From NCBI GenBank assembly GCA_039028155.1, contig JBCCIS010000010.1:1-64000 (forward strand): DNA of 64,000 bases. Reading direction: 5' to 3'. Source of the stretch: Pseudomonadota bacterium (GTDB lineage Bacteria; Pseudomonadota; Alphaproteobacteria; SP197). This document shows, piece by piece, positions 25,531 through 34,918 of the stretch (positions are counted from its first letter, which is position 1; each line of letters begins with the position of its first letter). A model generated the notes under the pieces. It saw only the letters and a program-made list of their open reading frames with translations. It was not told the origin of the DNA and did not search any database. The position numbers were made by a program, and so were the translations under genes.

Positions 25531-28338
25531 CTACGTTGGGCCAGAATCCGCCATCTTGGCAAGCAGGCGGCGCACATCCTTGGGCGAGATGGGTTTTTCA
25601 AGGTAGGGGCGTCCGCTCGAGTCCAAGAACTCACGCGCCTTGGCGCTCATCGTGTCGCCGGTGATAAAGGCGAGTTTGTCGACCAGGTCACCGAAGGCGC
25701 CCGTCAGCTCCTGAAACAAATCATGGCCGTTGAAACCGGGCATCTTCAGGTCACTCAAGATGACGTCGTAGCCACCTTCCTTCAGGCGGTCCAACGCGTC
25801 GGCGCCGGAATGGGCGAGGTCGACCGCGAACCCCTCCCGCTTGAGGATCTCACCGATCAGCTCGCCGACATCTGGTTCATCATCGATGACCAGGGCGCGG
25901 CCGCTTGTCTTTTTCTTTACCGTTTGGTCCGGCGCTTCCTCTGCCGGCGCTGCCGTTTCGCTGACGGGGAATCGGATGACAAAAGCCGTACCCTGTCCTT
26001 CCTGACTTTCAACCTTCATCTTCCCGCCATGGGACTTGATGATGCGATGGCATAAAGCCAGGCCAATGCCGGTGCCTGTTGCCACGTCCTTCGTCGTGAA
26101 CAGCGGTTCGAAGATGCGGCGACGCACGTGCTCGGGCATGCCCGGGCCGTTATCTTTGATCTTCAAGACCACTTCTTGATCGCGCTCGCGGAAGCTGGTG
26201 CTGATTTTAAGGATCCGCTTCTCGTCTCGGTCGCGTTCGTCGAGAGCATGCTGGGCATTGACGATGAGGTTAACCAGAACCTGCTGGAGTTGCGCGGCGT
26301 CGGCATGGATCGGCGGCAACTCGCGGGCCATACGGACCTGAACCTTGATGTTGGAGCCGCGCAAGGCGTACCCGGTGAACTCCAAGGCCGCGTCGACGAT
26401 ATCGCGAAGGCTTATGTCGCGCGCTTTGGTCGGCTCTTGGCGCGCCATGGCCAGGAACGTCTTGACGATCCTGGCGCAGCGGTCGGCCGCGTTGCCGATG
26501 CGCTCGGCCCTTTGCTTGACCGTTGGGTCCTCGGCGGTCTCGCGTAACAGGAGAGCTTGGCCGACCAGCACCGAGAGCGGGTTGTTGAGTTCGTGGGCAA
26601 TGCCGGCAAGCAACTCGCCCAGCGCGCTCAGTTTTTCGGTCTGGTGGAGCGCTTCCCTTTGTAGCGCCATCTCCGCTTCGATCTCAAGCTGGAGCGTCAT
26701 GTCAGCGGAGCTGAAGACAATGACTTCCTCGCCGTCGAACTCGATCAGCCGGGCAGAGAGTTGACCGGGGAACGTGTTGCCGTCGGTGCGTTTGAGCGTC
26801 ACCTCGAAATTGTCGACGGTCCTGTCGCGCCTCAGAATGTCCAAGTAGCGGTCGCGCTCGGCGAGATCGGCGAAGTTGTCGATACCGAAGGCCGGTTCAA
26901 CGTCGCTGTCGCGCATAAAGAGCGCCTTCGAAGCCGGGCTTTCGTAGAGGATCAGGCTGTCCTGCGCGCGCGTCATGCCGAATGGTACCGGGCATGCTTC
27001 CAGCAGGCGGTGGACCATGGCGTTGCTCTCGCGCACCGCGGCCTCGGCGGCCTTGAGCGCTGTGATGTCGGTCCGCAGCGAGGCGATGCCACCGTCCGAC
27101 GTCGGATGGCGGGTGATCAGCCACCACTCGCCGGTCTTCAGATGCACTTCGATCGGTGCCGTGCTGGCCCGGTCCAAACGACCCAAGATATCGTCGATGT
27201 CGACGCGATCATCAATCAGCTGCTGGCCGTTGATGGAAGCGATGTTTGGGACCAATTGTTCGACGAAGTGCCGCGATCCGCGGCCGATCAGGTCGTCGGG
27301 CGCGTGGCCATAAGCCTCGGCAAAGGCACCGTTGCACAACAGAAGTTTGCCGTCGGAATCGGAGACGGAGAATCCGTGCGGCAGACTGTTCATGGCATCT
27401 TGCAGGAGCTGCAGCAGGTTCTCGCGCTGCTGGCGTGCCTCCAACCGCTCGCTCAGGTCGCGAATGTCGGCCACAAACTGGACTTCTCCGTCCACATTGA
27501 TTTGCGAGAACGCTAGTTCCACCGGAAAGCAAGAACCGTCGGCGCGCATCGCTTCGGTCTCCATGACCTGGCCCTCAATCTCCGAAATCCCGGTTTCGCG
27601 ATAGCGGGCAAAACCTTCTTCGTGGTGCTGGCGAAGATGCGGCGGGATCATGACATCGCTTATCTGACAGCCCATGACGTCTGCTCGCTTAAGCCCAAAC
27701 AGGCGTTCGGCCGCGGGGTTCATCGCCACAAGCTTGCCGTCGCCGTTGATGGCGACAATGCCGTTGCGCGACGTCGCGACGATGGCCTGGTTCATCGCCT
27801 CGGACCGGATCAGCGCGCGCTGGCTCTCGACCTCGGCGGTGACATCGATCATGCATCCGACAAACTGGGGGGGCGCGTCATCGGTCGCGGGCATCATGCG
27901 CAGTTCGTCGCGGAACCACATCCAATCACCGCCCGCGGTCTGAAACCGATAGGTGTGTGTCAGTACGCCGGCCTCGGGCAGGCGCCGGATGTTGTCCATG
28001 TAGTCGTCGAGGTCGTCGGGATGGATGAAACGCCGGCCATAGGCGTGTTCGTCAATGAAGTTTGCCGGTCTGTGGCCGGTTATCGGCTCGACATTGTTGC
28101 TGATGAAGCGGACCGGTGAGTCGTTCTCAAGCTCGGCGACATAGTAGACCGCGCGCGACTGCGAGACCGCGAAATCCAACAGGATCTGCTCGCGGTCCGG
28201 CAAGGCCGCTGTGGGCCGTCCCTTTGCTGTGTCCGTCTTCGTTATGTTCTCGTTCCACGACTCCTGACGCCGGCACAGCGCCATCCGCTTCAAGCCTATC
28301 AGCGCTTCGTTTCTGTTCGGTGCCTGGAAGGAGGGCAT
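25531..28338 (-). CDS. Multi-PAS hybrid histidine kinase with receiver
   Basis: Soluble kinase of 935 residues with no membrane helix. Four PAS-like domains can be placed at about residues 55-170 (including YRFQTAGGDWMWFRDELR), 180-300, 310-430 and 440-555. H582 is in [15 protein letters not shown]. The HATPase has KDNGPGMPEHV and [15 protein letters not shown] receiver follows with D863 in VILSDLKMPGFNG and lysine in YLEKPISP. The start is uncertain; M19 at 28284 is possible. The response regulator gene follows 66 bases downstream, so a kinase-to-regulator relay is likely, with the attached receiver as an intermediate or modulator. Core similarity to the kinase at 17.5-19.7 kb is high. Confidence 0.92.
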   Translation of the reverse strand: MPSFQAPNRNEALIGLKRMALCRRQESWNENITKTDTAKGRPTAALPDREQILLDFAVSQSRAVYYVAELENDSPVRFISNNVEPITGHRPANFIDEHAYGRRFIHPDDLDDYMDNIRRLPEAGVLTHTYRFQTAGGDWMWFRDELRMMPATDDAPPQFVGCMIDVTAEVESQRALIRSEAMNQAIVATSRNGIVAINGDGKLVAMNPAAERLFGLKRADVMGCQISDVMIPPHLRQHHEEGFARYRETGISEIEGQVMETEAMRADGSCFPVELAFSQINVDGEVQFVADIRDLSERLEARQQRENLLQLLQDAMNSLPHGFSVSDSDGKLLLCNGAFAEAYGHAPDDLIGRGSRHFVEQLVPNIASINGQQLIDDRVDIDDILGRLDRASTAPIEVHLKTGEWWLITRHPTSDGGIASLRTDITALKAAEAAVRESNAMVHRLLEACPVPFGMTRAQDSLILYESPASKALFMRDSDVEPAFGIDNFADLAERDRYLDILRRDRTVDNFEVTLKRTDGNTFPGQLSARLIEFDGEEVIVFSSADMTLQLEIEAEMALQREALHQTEKLSALGELLAGIAHELNNPLSVLVGQALLLRETAEDPTVKQRAERIGNAADRCARIVKTFLAMARQEPTKARDISLRDIVDAALEFTGYALRGSNIKVQVRMARELPPIHADAAQLQQVLVNLIVNAQHALDERDRDEKRILKISTSFRERDQEVVLKIKDNGPGMPEHVRRRIFEPLFTTKDVATGTGIGLALCHRIIKSHGGKMKVESQEGQGTAFVIRFPVSETAAPAEEAPDQTVKKKTSGRALVIDDEPDVGELIGEILKREGFAVDLAHSGADALDRLKEGGYDVILSDLKMPGFNGHDLFQELTGAFGDLVDKLAFITGDTMSAKAREFLDSSGRPYLEKPISPKDVRRLLAKMADSGPT

Positions 28339-28372
28339 TGTGTTTCAATTGTTTCAGGACACGCGCAGCCAA

Positions 28373-28405
28373 ATGCCCGGCGATTGGGTCTTGATCGCCG
28401 GGCAT
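28373..28405 (-). terminator. Hairpin downstream of the DUF1127 gene
   Basis: A 12-bp perfect stem, ATGCCCGGCGAT (28373-28384) with ATCGCCGGGCAT (28394-28405), has a 9-base loop. On the minus strand it lies 26 bases past the DUF1127 stop and is followed by only three T residues, so it is a weak terminator candidate. It also precedes the multi-PAS kinase gene. Confidence 0.55.
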
Positions 28406-28430
28406 AATCGGCTTTGTGACGCCGCGGGAG

Positions 28431-28688
28431 TTATGCGTAGTGCCGGATATCGGCCGGATTGCTGTTGTCATTGGCGGTGCCGGAAAGGCCGGCAATCTGA
28501 CAGCGATGAAGGCCAATATCGCGCAACGTATGGTCGTTCAGCATTTCCATGGCGGTAAGCGAGCGGCCCACGCGGTTGCGGCGGCGCATACGGCTGAAAA
28601 CGGCGGTGAAATGCTCTAGCGGTTTGGTCAACATGGCACGGATCTCCAACATTTTCTGGGCGAGGGCATGTCCCTCGCGCCAAGCCAA
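28431..28688 (-). CDS. DUF1127 (YjiS-like) small protein
   Basis: Small basic protein of 85 residues. The C-terminal half carries the DUF1127 signature RSLTAMEMLNDHTLRDIGLH followed by RCQI. DUF1127 proteins are frequent in alphaproteobacteria; some members bind RNA or influence phosphate, carbon or stress responses. The N-terminal stretch is longer than in minimal members, and the start could be the internal methionine MLTKPLEH. It lies 42 bases downstream of the amidase on the same strand and could share its transcript, but the family is usually monocistronic. Confidence 0.8.
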   Translation of the reverse strand: MAWREGHALAQKMLEIRAMLTKPLEHFTAVFSRMRRRNRVGRSLTAMEMLNDHTLRDIGLHRCQIAGLSGTANDNSNPADIRHYA

Positions 28689-28730
28689 TGTGGCGACCGG
28701 CTGTTTCTGAAGAATATCCGGGAAGGGGCC

Positions 28731-30086
28731 TTATTGTTTCAGTTTGATGTCCGGCAAGGGCATATGCCGGGTCCAGCTCTCGGCGATCCTCAAGAGCCGG
28801 CTGTCGCCGCCGCATGGCCCCACAACTTGGAGTCCGGCCGGCAAACCGTCTTCGGCCAGGCCGCAGGGGATGGATAGCGCTGGATGGCCGGTCAGGTTGA
28901 AGGGCCCCATGAACCGCATCTCGACTGTGCCCTCGTCATCGACGATGTCGATGTCGGCGGACGGTGCGACCCAAGCGACAGTTGGGCACACCAGGAGGTC
29001 GACCTGGTCAAACGCTGCGTCGAAATCACGGCGGAGGTCGGCGCGGAAACGATTGGCTTTGACGTAGTCGATAGCCAACGTTTCGAAGCCCATTTCCAGC
29101 TGCAGCCGGGTTTGCGGCCCGTAGCCCTCTGGGTTGATGGCCAGGACCGCTTCATGGACCGCCGTCGCTTCGGGCAAGATGATGTCGATCAACGCCCGAT
29201 CACAGGGCCCGAGGGCGGGTAGATCAACATCCAGGCGTTCACCGCCGGCCGCTTCCAGGGCCGCGATGCCTGCGTCAAACGCCGCTGCGATTCCGACCGA
29301 CAGTGCGGGATCACGTCGAAACGCGTCGATTACGGTGAAGCGTATGCCGCCCAACGGGTGCGGTGTCAGGTCGCTGCTGCGCCCGGCCATGCCGTCCAGC
29401 ATGGCAAGCGCGCAAAGCGGCGTGCGCGCCATGGGGCCGGCGTGGTCGAGCGACGGCGAAAGGGGATAGACGCCCGTCGTATCGACCAAGTCAAAGGTCG
29501 GTTTCAGACCCGCGATTCCACAATAGCTGGCCGGACCGCGTATTGACCCACCGGTATCGGTGCCGACAGCCGCGGCGAAAAAGCCGGCTGCGACGCCGGC
29601 GCCCGATCCGCTGCTGGAACCGCCGGAGATCCGCGAGATGTCCCACGGATTGTTGGTCTGCCCGAAGGCCGGGTGCAGCGCGCCCGACGCAAACTCGAGG
29701 ACATTCGTCTTGGCGACAAAGACCGCGCCCGCCGTTTCCAGGTGATTGACCAGAGCCGCCGATTGGGCCGGCGTCCGCGGCGATACCGCGTTGGAGGCAT
29801 AGGTCGTCGGCAGGCCGGCAACGTCGATGATGTCCTTGATGCCGACCGGAATGCCATGAAGCGGGCCGCGGTCGATGCCTTGCGCGATCTCCCGGCTGGC
29901 GCGCTCGGCCTGTTCACGCGCGAGCGGTTCGCTCAGCGTGATGACGGCATTGAGCTTCGCCTCCCAGGCCGCGATGCGGGCAAGGCAGCCTTCCAGTACA
30001 TCGACGGGCGTGAAGGCACCGGTGCGATAGGCACGGCCCAGGTCGGCGATCGTTGGCAGCGATGTCGTTACGTCATCGATAGCCAT
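28731..30086 (-). CDS. Amidase-signature hydrolase
   Basis: Cytosolic amidase of 451 residues with the complete Ser-cisSer-Lys triad: K84 in HGIPVGIKDIIDVAG, cis-serine S157 in ISGGSSSGSGAGVA and nucleophile S181 in GTDTGGSIRGPAS. It resembles AtzF/GatA-type stand-alone amidases; gatC and gatB are absent nearby, so a role in tRNA amidation is unlikely. It lies 24 bases downstream of a ureohydrolase gene on the same strand, which suggests joint degradation of a guanidino or amide compound. One candidate is 4-guanidinobutyramide from arginine oxidation, but the substrate cannot be read from the sequence. Confidence 0.9.
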   Translation of the reverse strand: MAIDDVTTSLPTIADLGRAYRTGAFTPVDVLEGCLARIAAWEAKLNAVITLSEPLAREQAERASREIAQGIDRGPLHGIPVGIKDIIDVAGLPTTYASNAVSPRTPAQSAALVNHLETAGAVFVAKTNVLEFASGALHPAFGQTNNPWDISRISGGSSSGSGAGVAAGFFAAAVGTDTGGSIRGPASYCGIAGLKPTFDLVDTTGVYPLSPSLDHAGPMARTPLCALAMLDGMAGRSSDLTPHPLGGIRFTVIDAFRRDPALSVGIAAAFDAGIAALEAAGGERLDVDLPALGPCDRALIDIILPEATAVHEAVLAINPEGYGPQTRLQLEMGFETLAIDYVKANRFRADLRRDFDAAFDQVDLLVCPTVAWVAPSADIDIVDDEGTVEMRFMGPFNLTGHPALSIPCGLAEDGLPAGLQVVGPCGGDSRLLRIAESWTRHMPLPDIKLKQ

Positions 30087-30110
30087 CGCGGCTTACCGTG
30101 TTGTGTCCGT

Positions 30111-31067
30111 CTAGGATCGAGCAGTCGATGCGTGTGCCATGACGCACAGCATCTCATACATCAGATTGGCGGCGGTGACGCAGGTGATGCCGGTCGGATC
30201 GAAGCAAGGTGCGACCTCGCTGATATCGGCGCCGACAACATCCAGGCCCATGAGCGAACGGATGATCATCTGCACGTCGCGCGGCAACAGACCGCCGATC
30301 TCCGGGACGGCGGTACCCGGTGCGTAGGTCGGATCCAGGCCATCGATGTCGAGCGAGATGTAGACCGGTCCATCGCCCAGGGTTTCCAGCATGCGGCGGA
30401 TCACCTCAGCGCGACCCATCTCCTCATACTCGTCCATGGTGACAATGGTGAAGCCGACGTCATAACCATACTTCAGATCATCGTCGCTGAACCTGCTGCC
30501 GCGCAGGCCGATCTGGATAATCCGCTTGGGATCGATCAGGCCTTCTTCGTTGGCGCGGCGCATGAATGTCGCGTGGTTGACCTTGGTGCCGCACAACTCA
30601 TCAAGTGTGTCGGCATGGGCATCGAAATGGACCACGCCGACCGGTTGGTCCCTGGCGATGCCACGCAGGATCGGGATCGGGATCGTGTGATCGCCGCCGA
30701 TCGCGATCGGCCTGATGCCAGCGCCGTGCAAGCGGGCGAAGTAATCCTCGATCTTGGCGATCGAGTCCTCCAGGCTCAGCGGGTTGACCGGCGCGTCACC
30801 CAAGTCGGCGACATTGCAGGCATCGAAAGGGTTGATGCCGCTGGCCGGATGCACGCGTCTGATCAGCCTGGATGCCTCGCGCACACCGGCCGGGCCCTGA
30901 CGCGCGCCGGTCCGGAAGTTGACGCCCAAATCAAACGGAACGCCAACAAGGCCGACGTCGATGGCTTCGTCGATATCGTGGCGCGTCGTGCGCATGAACG
31001 TTGCCATATCGGCGAAACGCGGCACGACCGTTGCGTCGACTTGCTGAAAACGCGGATCCGAACCCAT
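30111..31067 (-). CDS. Agmatinase-family ureohydrolase
   Basis: Binuclear manganese ureohydrolase of 318 residues that releases urea from a guanidino compound. The metal ligands are all present: H127 in GGDHTI, D149, H151 and D153 in FDAHADT, and D240 and D242 in SLDIDGLDPTYAPGT. The length and the VGVPFDLGVNFRTGARQGP segment are those of the agmatinase/guanidinobutyrase/guanidinopropionase group rather than arginase. Which of these substrates is used depends on loops I cannot judge by eye. The amidase gene follows 24 bases downstream, so the two are probably co-transcribed. Confidence 0.88.
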   Translation of the reverse strand: MGSDPRFQQVDATVVPRFADMATFMRTTRHDIDEAIDVGLVGVPFDLGVNFRTGARQGPAGVREASRLIRRVHPASGINPFDACNVADLGDAPVNPLSLEDSIAKIEDYFARLHGAGIRPIAIGGDHTIPIPILRGIARDQPVGVVHFDAHADTLDELCGTKVNHATFMRRANEEGLIDPKRIIQIGLRGSRFSDDDLKYGYDVGFTIVTMDEYEEMGRAEVIRRMLETLGDGPVYISLDIDGLDPTYAPGTAVPEIGGLLPRDVQMIIRSLMGLDVVGADISEVAPCFDPTGITCVTAANLMYEMLCVMAHASTARS

Positions 31068-31141
31068 TATAGACCTGCCCTGGTGAAGTTGTTTCGTGTG
31101 CAGGCAACTTATGGCTGGAGAAGGTGAAAAGGCCAGCCGTT

Positions 31142-31606
31142 TCAGGCCGGCGGTACCGTGCTTTTCCGTTTGATTGCCTGTACGGCTGTTTCTAGAGCCT
31201 GCAAGAACCGCGACCGGTCGGCCTTGGCGAAGGGTCGGCCGCCGCCGGTTACCTCACCGGTCTCGCGCAGATGGGTCATCAGGTCGCGGGTCGCCAGAAC
31301 CGAACCGATGTTATCGGGCGTCAGCGGTCGACCGGTCGGGTCGACAACGCGGGCGCCGGCCTCGACACAGCGGGCGGCAAGCGGGATATCGGCGGTTATC
31401 ACGATGTCGCCGGCACTGCAGTGCTCGGCGATCCAGTCGTCGGCGACGTCAAGGCCATCGGCGACAATGACGTTGCGCACCAAGGCGGGGTTGGTTGGCC
31501 GAATACCGCGGTTGCTGACCATGTGCACGATGATTCCGTGGCGTTCGGCGACCCGGACTATCTCGTCCTTCACGGGACACGCATCGGCATCGACGTAGAT
31601 CTCCAA
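31142..31606 (-). CDS. YaiI/YqxD family protein (UPF0178)
   Basis: Cytosolic protein of 154 residues matching the UPF0178 family: it starts MEIYVDADACPVKDEIVRVA, has VVADGLDVADDWI and ends its core with ITADIPLAARCVEAGARVVD. The conserved aspartates (DADACP, VTADIPLA) resemble the acidic site of PIN/NYN-type nucleases, so nuclease activity is often guessed but I know of no proof. It is transcribed divergently from the mutase operon and away from it. Confidence 0.92.
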   Translation of the reverse strand: MEIYVDADACPVKDEIVRVAERHGIIVHMVSNRGIRPTNPALVRNVIVADGLDVADDWIAEHCSAGDIVITADIPLAARCVEAGARVVDPTGRPLTPDNIGSVLATRDLMTHLRETGEVTGGGRPFAKADRSRFLQALETAVQAIKRKSTVPPA

Positions 31607-31747
31607 ACCCGCCCTCCGTGTGACGTCTGAGCGCAGCGAGACTGGCTGATGGGCGGCGCGGCGTCCAGCGCCGCGTTTGTTGAAAACCTTGGGTTTTCAG
31701 GAGATTGGCGAGCTCAATTGACGGTGCCCCGGGGCGGCCGCATACTT

Positions 31748-31765
31748 ATTTCGCACTTGCGAAAT
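31748..31765. promoter_or_regulatory. Perfect inverted repeat before methylmalonyl-CoA mutase (candidate operator)
   Basis: ATTTCGCA-CT-TGCGAAAT is an 18-base inverted repeat with 8-base arms. It ends 16 bases before the chosen mutase start and overlaps the alternative ATG at 31764. Its form recalls the TTTGCAAA-type sites bound by ScfR-family regulators such as PccR, which control propionyl-CoA genes in Rhodobacter. That link is inferred; no such regulator is in the window. Confidence 0.5.
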
Positions 31766-31781
31766 GAATGGGATTGGGCCG

Positions 31782-33929
31782 ATGAGCCGGTTTCGTGACC
31801 AAGCGCCGGAAACCTGGCGCGATCTGGCGGAAAAAGACCTGAAAGGCGACAGCGTGGATGGCCTGGTCTGGCGCTCGCCAGAGGGCCTCGACATCAAACC
31901 GCTCTATACGGCCGCCAATTTGGAGGCGCTCGAGGGCCTGGATACGCTGCCCGGCCTGGCGCCCTATACCCGCGGCGTGCGTGCGACCATGTATGCCAAC
32001 CGGCCGTGGACGATCCGGCAGTACGCTGGCTTCTCGACCGCGGAGGAATCGAACGCGTTCTATCGTCAGGCGCTGGCGCGCGGCCAGAAGGGACTGTCCG
32101 TCGCGTTCGATCTGGCGACGCACCGGGGCTATGACAGCGACCATCCGCGCGTCGTCGGCGATGTCGGCAAGGCCGGCGTCGCCATCGACAGCGTCGAGGA
32201 CGCCAAGATCCTGTTCGACGGCATCCCGCTGGACGAGATGACCGTCTCGATGACCATGAACGGCGCGGTGCTACCGGTGATGGCGATGTACATCGTCGCC
32301 GCCGAAGAGCAGGGGGTGCCGCAGGAGAAACTCGCCGGGACCATCCAGAACGACATCCTGAAGGAGTTCATGGTCCGCAACACCTATATCTACCCGCCCG
32401 AACCGTCGATGCGGATCGTCGCCGACATCATCGCGCACACGGCCGAACACATGCCGCGCTTCAACTCGATCTCGATCAGCGGCTACCACATGCAGGAAGC
32501 CGGCGCGACGGCGGTGCAGGAACTGGCGTTCACACTGGCCGACGGCGTCGAATACGTGCGCGCGGCCTTGTCGCGCGGCCTGGATGTCGACAGCTTCGCG
32601 CCGCGGCTGAGCTTCTTCTTCGCCATCGGTATGAACTTCTTCATGGAGGTCGCCAAGCTACGGGCGGCACGCATGCTGTGGTCGGAGCTGATGGCGGAGT
32701 TCGAGCCGAAGAACCCGCGTTCGTCGATGCTGCGCACCCACTGCCAGACATCCGGTGTCTCGCTGACCGAGCAGGATCCCTACAACAATATCGTCCGCAC
32801 GGCCTATGAGGCGCTTGCCGCCGTTCTGGGCGGTACCCAGAGCCTGCACACCAACTCGTTCGACGAGGCGCTGGCGCTGCCGTCCGACTTCGCCGCCCAC
32901 ATTGCGCGCAACACGCAGTTGATCCTGGCCGAGGAGACCGAGGTCACACGCGTCGTCGACCCGCTCGCCGGCAGCTACTACGTTGAAAGTCTGACTCATT
33001 CCCTGGCAGCCGAAGCGCGCAAGCTGATCGGCGAGGTCGACGACCTCGGCGGCATGACCAAGGCGATCGAGGTGGGCATGCCGAAGCTGAGGATCGAGGA
33101 GAGCGCGGCACGCCGGCAGGCGCGCATCGATCGCGGCGAGGAGGTGATCGTCGGCGTCAACAAGTACACCACCGGCGAGGAGAGCGAGGTCGACGTTCGC
33201 GACATCGATAACACGCAGGTGCGCGAGCAACAGGTCGCGCGTCTGACTGAGGTCCGCGAGAGCCGTGACGACGCGACCTGCCGCGCGGCCCTCGACGCCA
33301 TCACGGCGGGCGCCGCCGGGGATGCCAATCTTCTGGCGCTCTCGATCGAGGCGGCACGTGCGCGCGCGACCGTCGGCGAGATTTCCGACGCCATGGAGCA
33401 GGTCTTCACCCGCCACCGCGCGGTCATTCGCTCGATCTCAGGCGTCTACGGCGATGCCTGGGAGGGTGACGAGGCGTTCGAGCGCATCCGCGCGGACGTC
33501 GATGAGTTCGCGGCCAAGGAGGGCCGGCGGCCCCGCATGCTGGTGGTCAAGCTGGGCCAGGATGGTCATGATCGCGGCGCCAAGGTCATCGCCACCGCGT
33601 TTGCCGATATCGGCTTTGATGTCGATATCGGACCGCTGTTCCAGACCCCGGACGAGGCAGCGCGCCAGGCTGTCGAGAACGATGTCCACGTGATCGGCGT
33701 GTCGAGCCAGGCGGCCGGCCACAAGACGCTGGTGCCCCAGCTCATCGAGGACCTGAAGCAGCAGGGTGCCGGCGACATCCTGGTGGTCTGCGGCGGCGTC
33801 ATCCCGCCTCAGGACTACGATATGCTCAGGGCTGCCGGTGTCAGCGCGATTTATGGTCCGGGCACCAGCATCCCGGCGGCTGCGGCGGAGATCATCGATC
33901 TCGTCCAGAGCCGGCGCCAGGCGGCCTGA
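31782..33929 (+). CDS. Methylmalonyl-CoA mutase
   Basis: Adenosylcobalamin enzyme of 715 residues that interconverts (R)-methylmalonyl-CoA and succinyl-CoA, the last step of propionyl-CoA assimilation. The N-terminal barrel has the substrate-binding [20 protein letters not shown] and the [16 protein letters not shown] region. The C-terminal cobalamin domain has D594-x-H596-x-x-G599 in [11 protein letters not shown], with H596 as the lower cobalt ligand, plus [12 protein letters not shown] and a glycine-rich end. It is a single-chain enzyme of the type encoded by scpA or mcmA. I prefer the ATG at 31782 because the ATG at 31764 sits inside a palindrome and has no ribosome site. meaB follows after 10 bases. 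Confidence 0.96.
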   Translation: MSRFRDQAPETWRDLAEKDLKGDSVDGLVWRSPEGLDIKPLYTAANLEALEGLDTLPGLAPYTRGVRATMYANRPWTIRQYAGFSTAEESNAFYRQALARGQKGLSVAFDLATHRGYDSDHPRVVGDVGKAGVAIDSVEDAKILFDGIPLDEMTVSMTMNGAVLPVMAMYIVAAEEQGVPQEKLAGTIQNDILKEFMVRNTYIYPPEPSMRIVADIIAHTAEHMPRFNSISISGYHMQEAGATAVQELAFTLADGVEYVRAALSRGLDVDSFAPRLSFFFAIGMNFFMEVAKLRAARMLWSELMAEFEPKNPRSSMLRTHCQTSGVSLTEQDPYNNIVRTAYEALAAVLGGTQSLHTNSFDEALALPSDFAAHIARNTQLILAEETEVTRVVDPLAGSYYVESLTHSLAAEARKLIGEVDDLGGMTKAIEVGMPKLRIEESAARRQARIDRGEEVIVGVNKYTTGEESEVDVRDIDNTQVREQQVARLTEVRESRDDATCRAALDAITAGAAGDANLLALSIEAARARATVGEISDAMEQVFTRHRAVIRSISGVYGDAWEGDEAFERIRADVDEFAAKEGRRPRMLVVKLGQDGHDRGAKVIATAFADIGFDVDIGPLFQTPDEAARQAVENDVHVIGVSSQAAGHKTLVPQLIEDLKQQGAGDILVVCGGVIPPQDYDMLRAAGVSAIYGPGTSIPAAAAEIIDLVQSRRQAA

Positions 33930-33939
33930 CCGCACCACC

Positions 33940-34914
33940 TTGACTGCCACAAGCGAGCTCATCGACGCCGTAAAGGCCGGCGACCGGCGCGCCATGGCGC
34001 GCGCGATCACGCTGGTCGAATCGACCCGCGACGCTGACCAGGACGCGGCGGAGGATCTGCTCGCCGGATTGTTGCCGCTGGGCGGCAAGGCCAAGCGCCT
34101 CGGCATCTCCGGTGCGCCGGGCGTCGGTAAGTCGACCTTTGTCGAGACCTTCGGGCTTTATGCCATCGAGCGGGGTCATCGTGTCGCCGTCTTGGCGGTC
34201 GACCCATCCTCGACGCGCACGGGCGGCTCGATCCTGGGCGACAAAACCCGCATGGAGCGGCTGTCGCGCGACGCCCGGGCCTTCATCCGGCCGTCGCCGT
34301 CGGCGGGTTTGCTAGGCGGCATCGCGCGACGTACCCGCGAGGCGATCGCCGTGGTCGAGGCGGCCGGCTATGACGTCGTAATTGTCGAGACCGTCGGTGT
34401 CGGTCAGTCGGAGACCGCGGTCGCCGACGTCACCGACATGTTCTTGCTGCTGCTGGCGCCGGGCGCCGGCGACACGTTGCAGGGCGTCAAGCGCGGCGTC
34501 ATGGAGCTGGCCGACCTGATCCTGGTGAACAAGGCCGACGGCGCCTTGAAGGATGCCGCGCGCCACGTGGTCGCCGACTACCGCGCCGCGCTCGGTCTTC
34601 TGAAGCCGCAATCCACGCATTGGTCGCCCCGGGTCGAATCGTGCTCGGCGCTTGAAGGGACCGACATCGACACGGTCTGGCAGTCGATCGAGGCTTTCTG
34701 GGAGACCATGACGTGCGCCGGCGAGTTGGACGCCCGACGACAGGAGCAGGCAAAACGCCGTTTGTGGCTTGAAATCGGCGATTTCGTCATGGAGAAGGTC
34801 CGGACCGACCCGCGAACGGCCGGTTTGGTGGCCGACTTGGAAAAGGACGTCGCGGCGGGCGGCTTGCCGGTCAGAAGCGCCGCGCGGAGGGCCTTAGAGC
34901 ATATCCTGATTTGA
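33940..34914 (+). CDS. meaB: Methylmalonyl-CoA mutase-associated GTPase MeaB
   Basis: G3E-family P-loop GTPase of 324 residues that protects and reloads methylmalonyl-CoA mutase with adenosylcobalamin. The P-loop GAPGVGKST lies at residues 58-66, AVDPSSTRTGGSILGDKTRM is the family hallmark, VETVGVGQSE marks the switch region and LVNKADG the guanine-recognition loop. The frame is open upstream within the mutase gene; I chose the TTG at 33940, 10 bases after the mutase stop, since it gives the normal length. ATG 33994 would cut the N-terminal helix. Close linkage to the mutase supports the role. Confidence 0.94.
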   Translation: MTATSELIDAVKAGDRRAMARAITLVESTRDADQDAAEDLLAGLLPLGGKAKRLGISGAPGVGKSTFVETFGLYAIERGHRVAVLAVDPSSTRTGGSILGDKTRMERLSRDARAFIRPSPSAGLLGGIARRTREAIAVVEAAGYDVVIVETVGVGQSETAVADVTDMFLLLLAPGAGDTLQGVKRGVMELADLILVNKADGALKDAARHVVADYRAALGLLKPQSTHWSPRVESCSALEGTDIDTVWQSIEAFWETMTCAGELDARRQEQAKRRLWLEIGDFVMEKVRTDPRTAGLVADLEKDVAAGGLPVRSAARRALEHILI

Positions 34915-34918
34915 TGGA

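Noticed and set aside
29673-31127. 484-codon plus-strand open frame across the amidase and ureohydrolase genes
   Set aside because: It runs antisense to two genes with complete catalytic motifs, its protein has low-complexity R/D/Q composition without motifs, and such mirror frames are expected at high GC.
31607-31781. Cobalamin riboswitch before the B12-dependent mutase
   Set aside because: There is no B12-box-like sequence, and the 175-base gap holds only the short inverted repeat.
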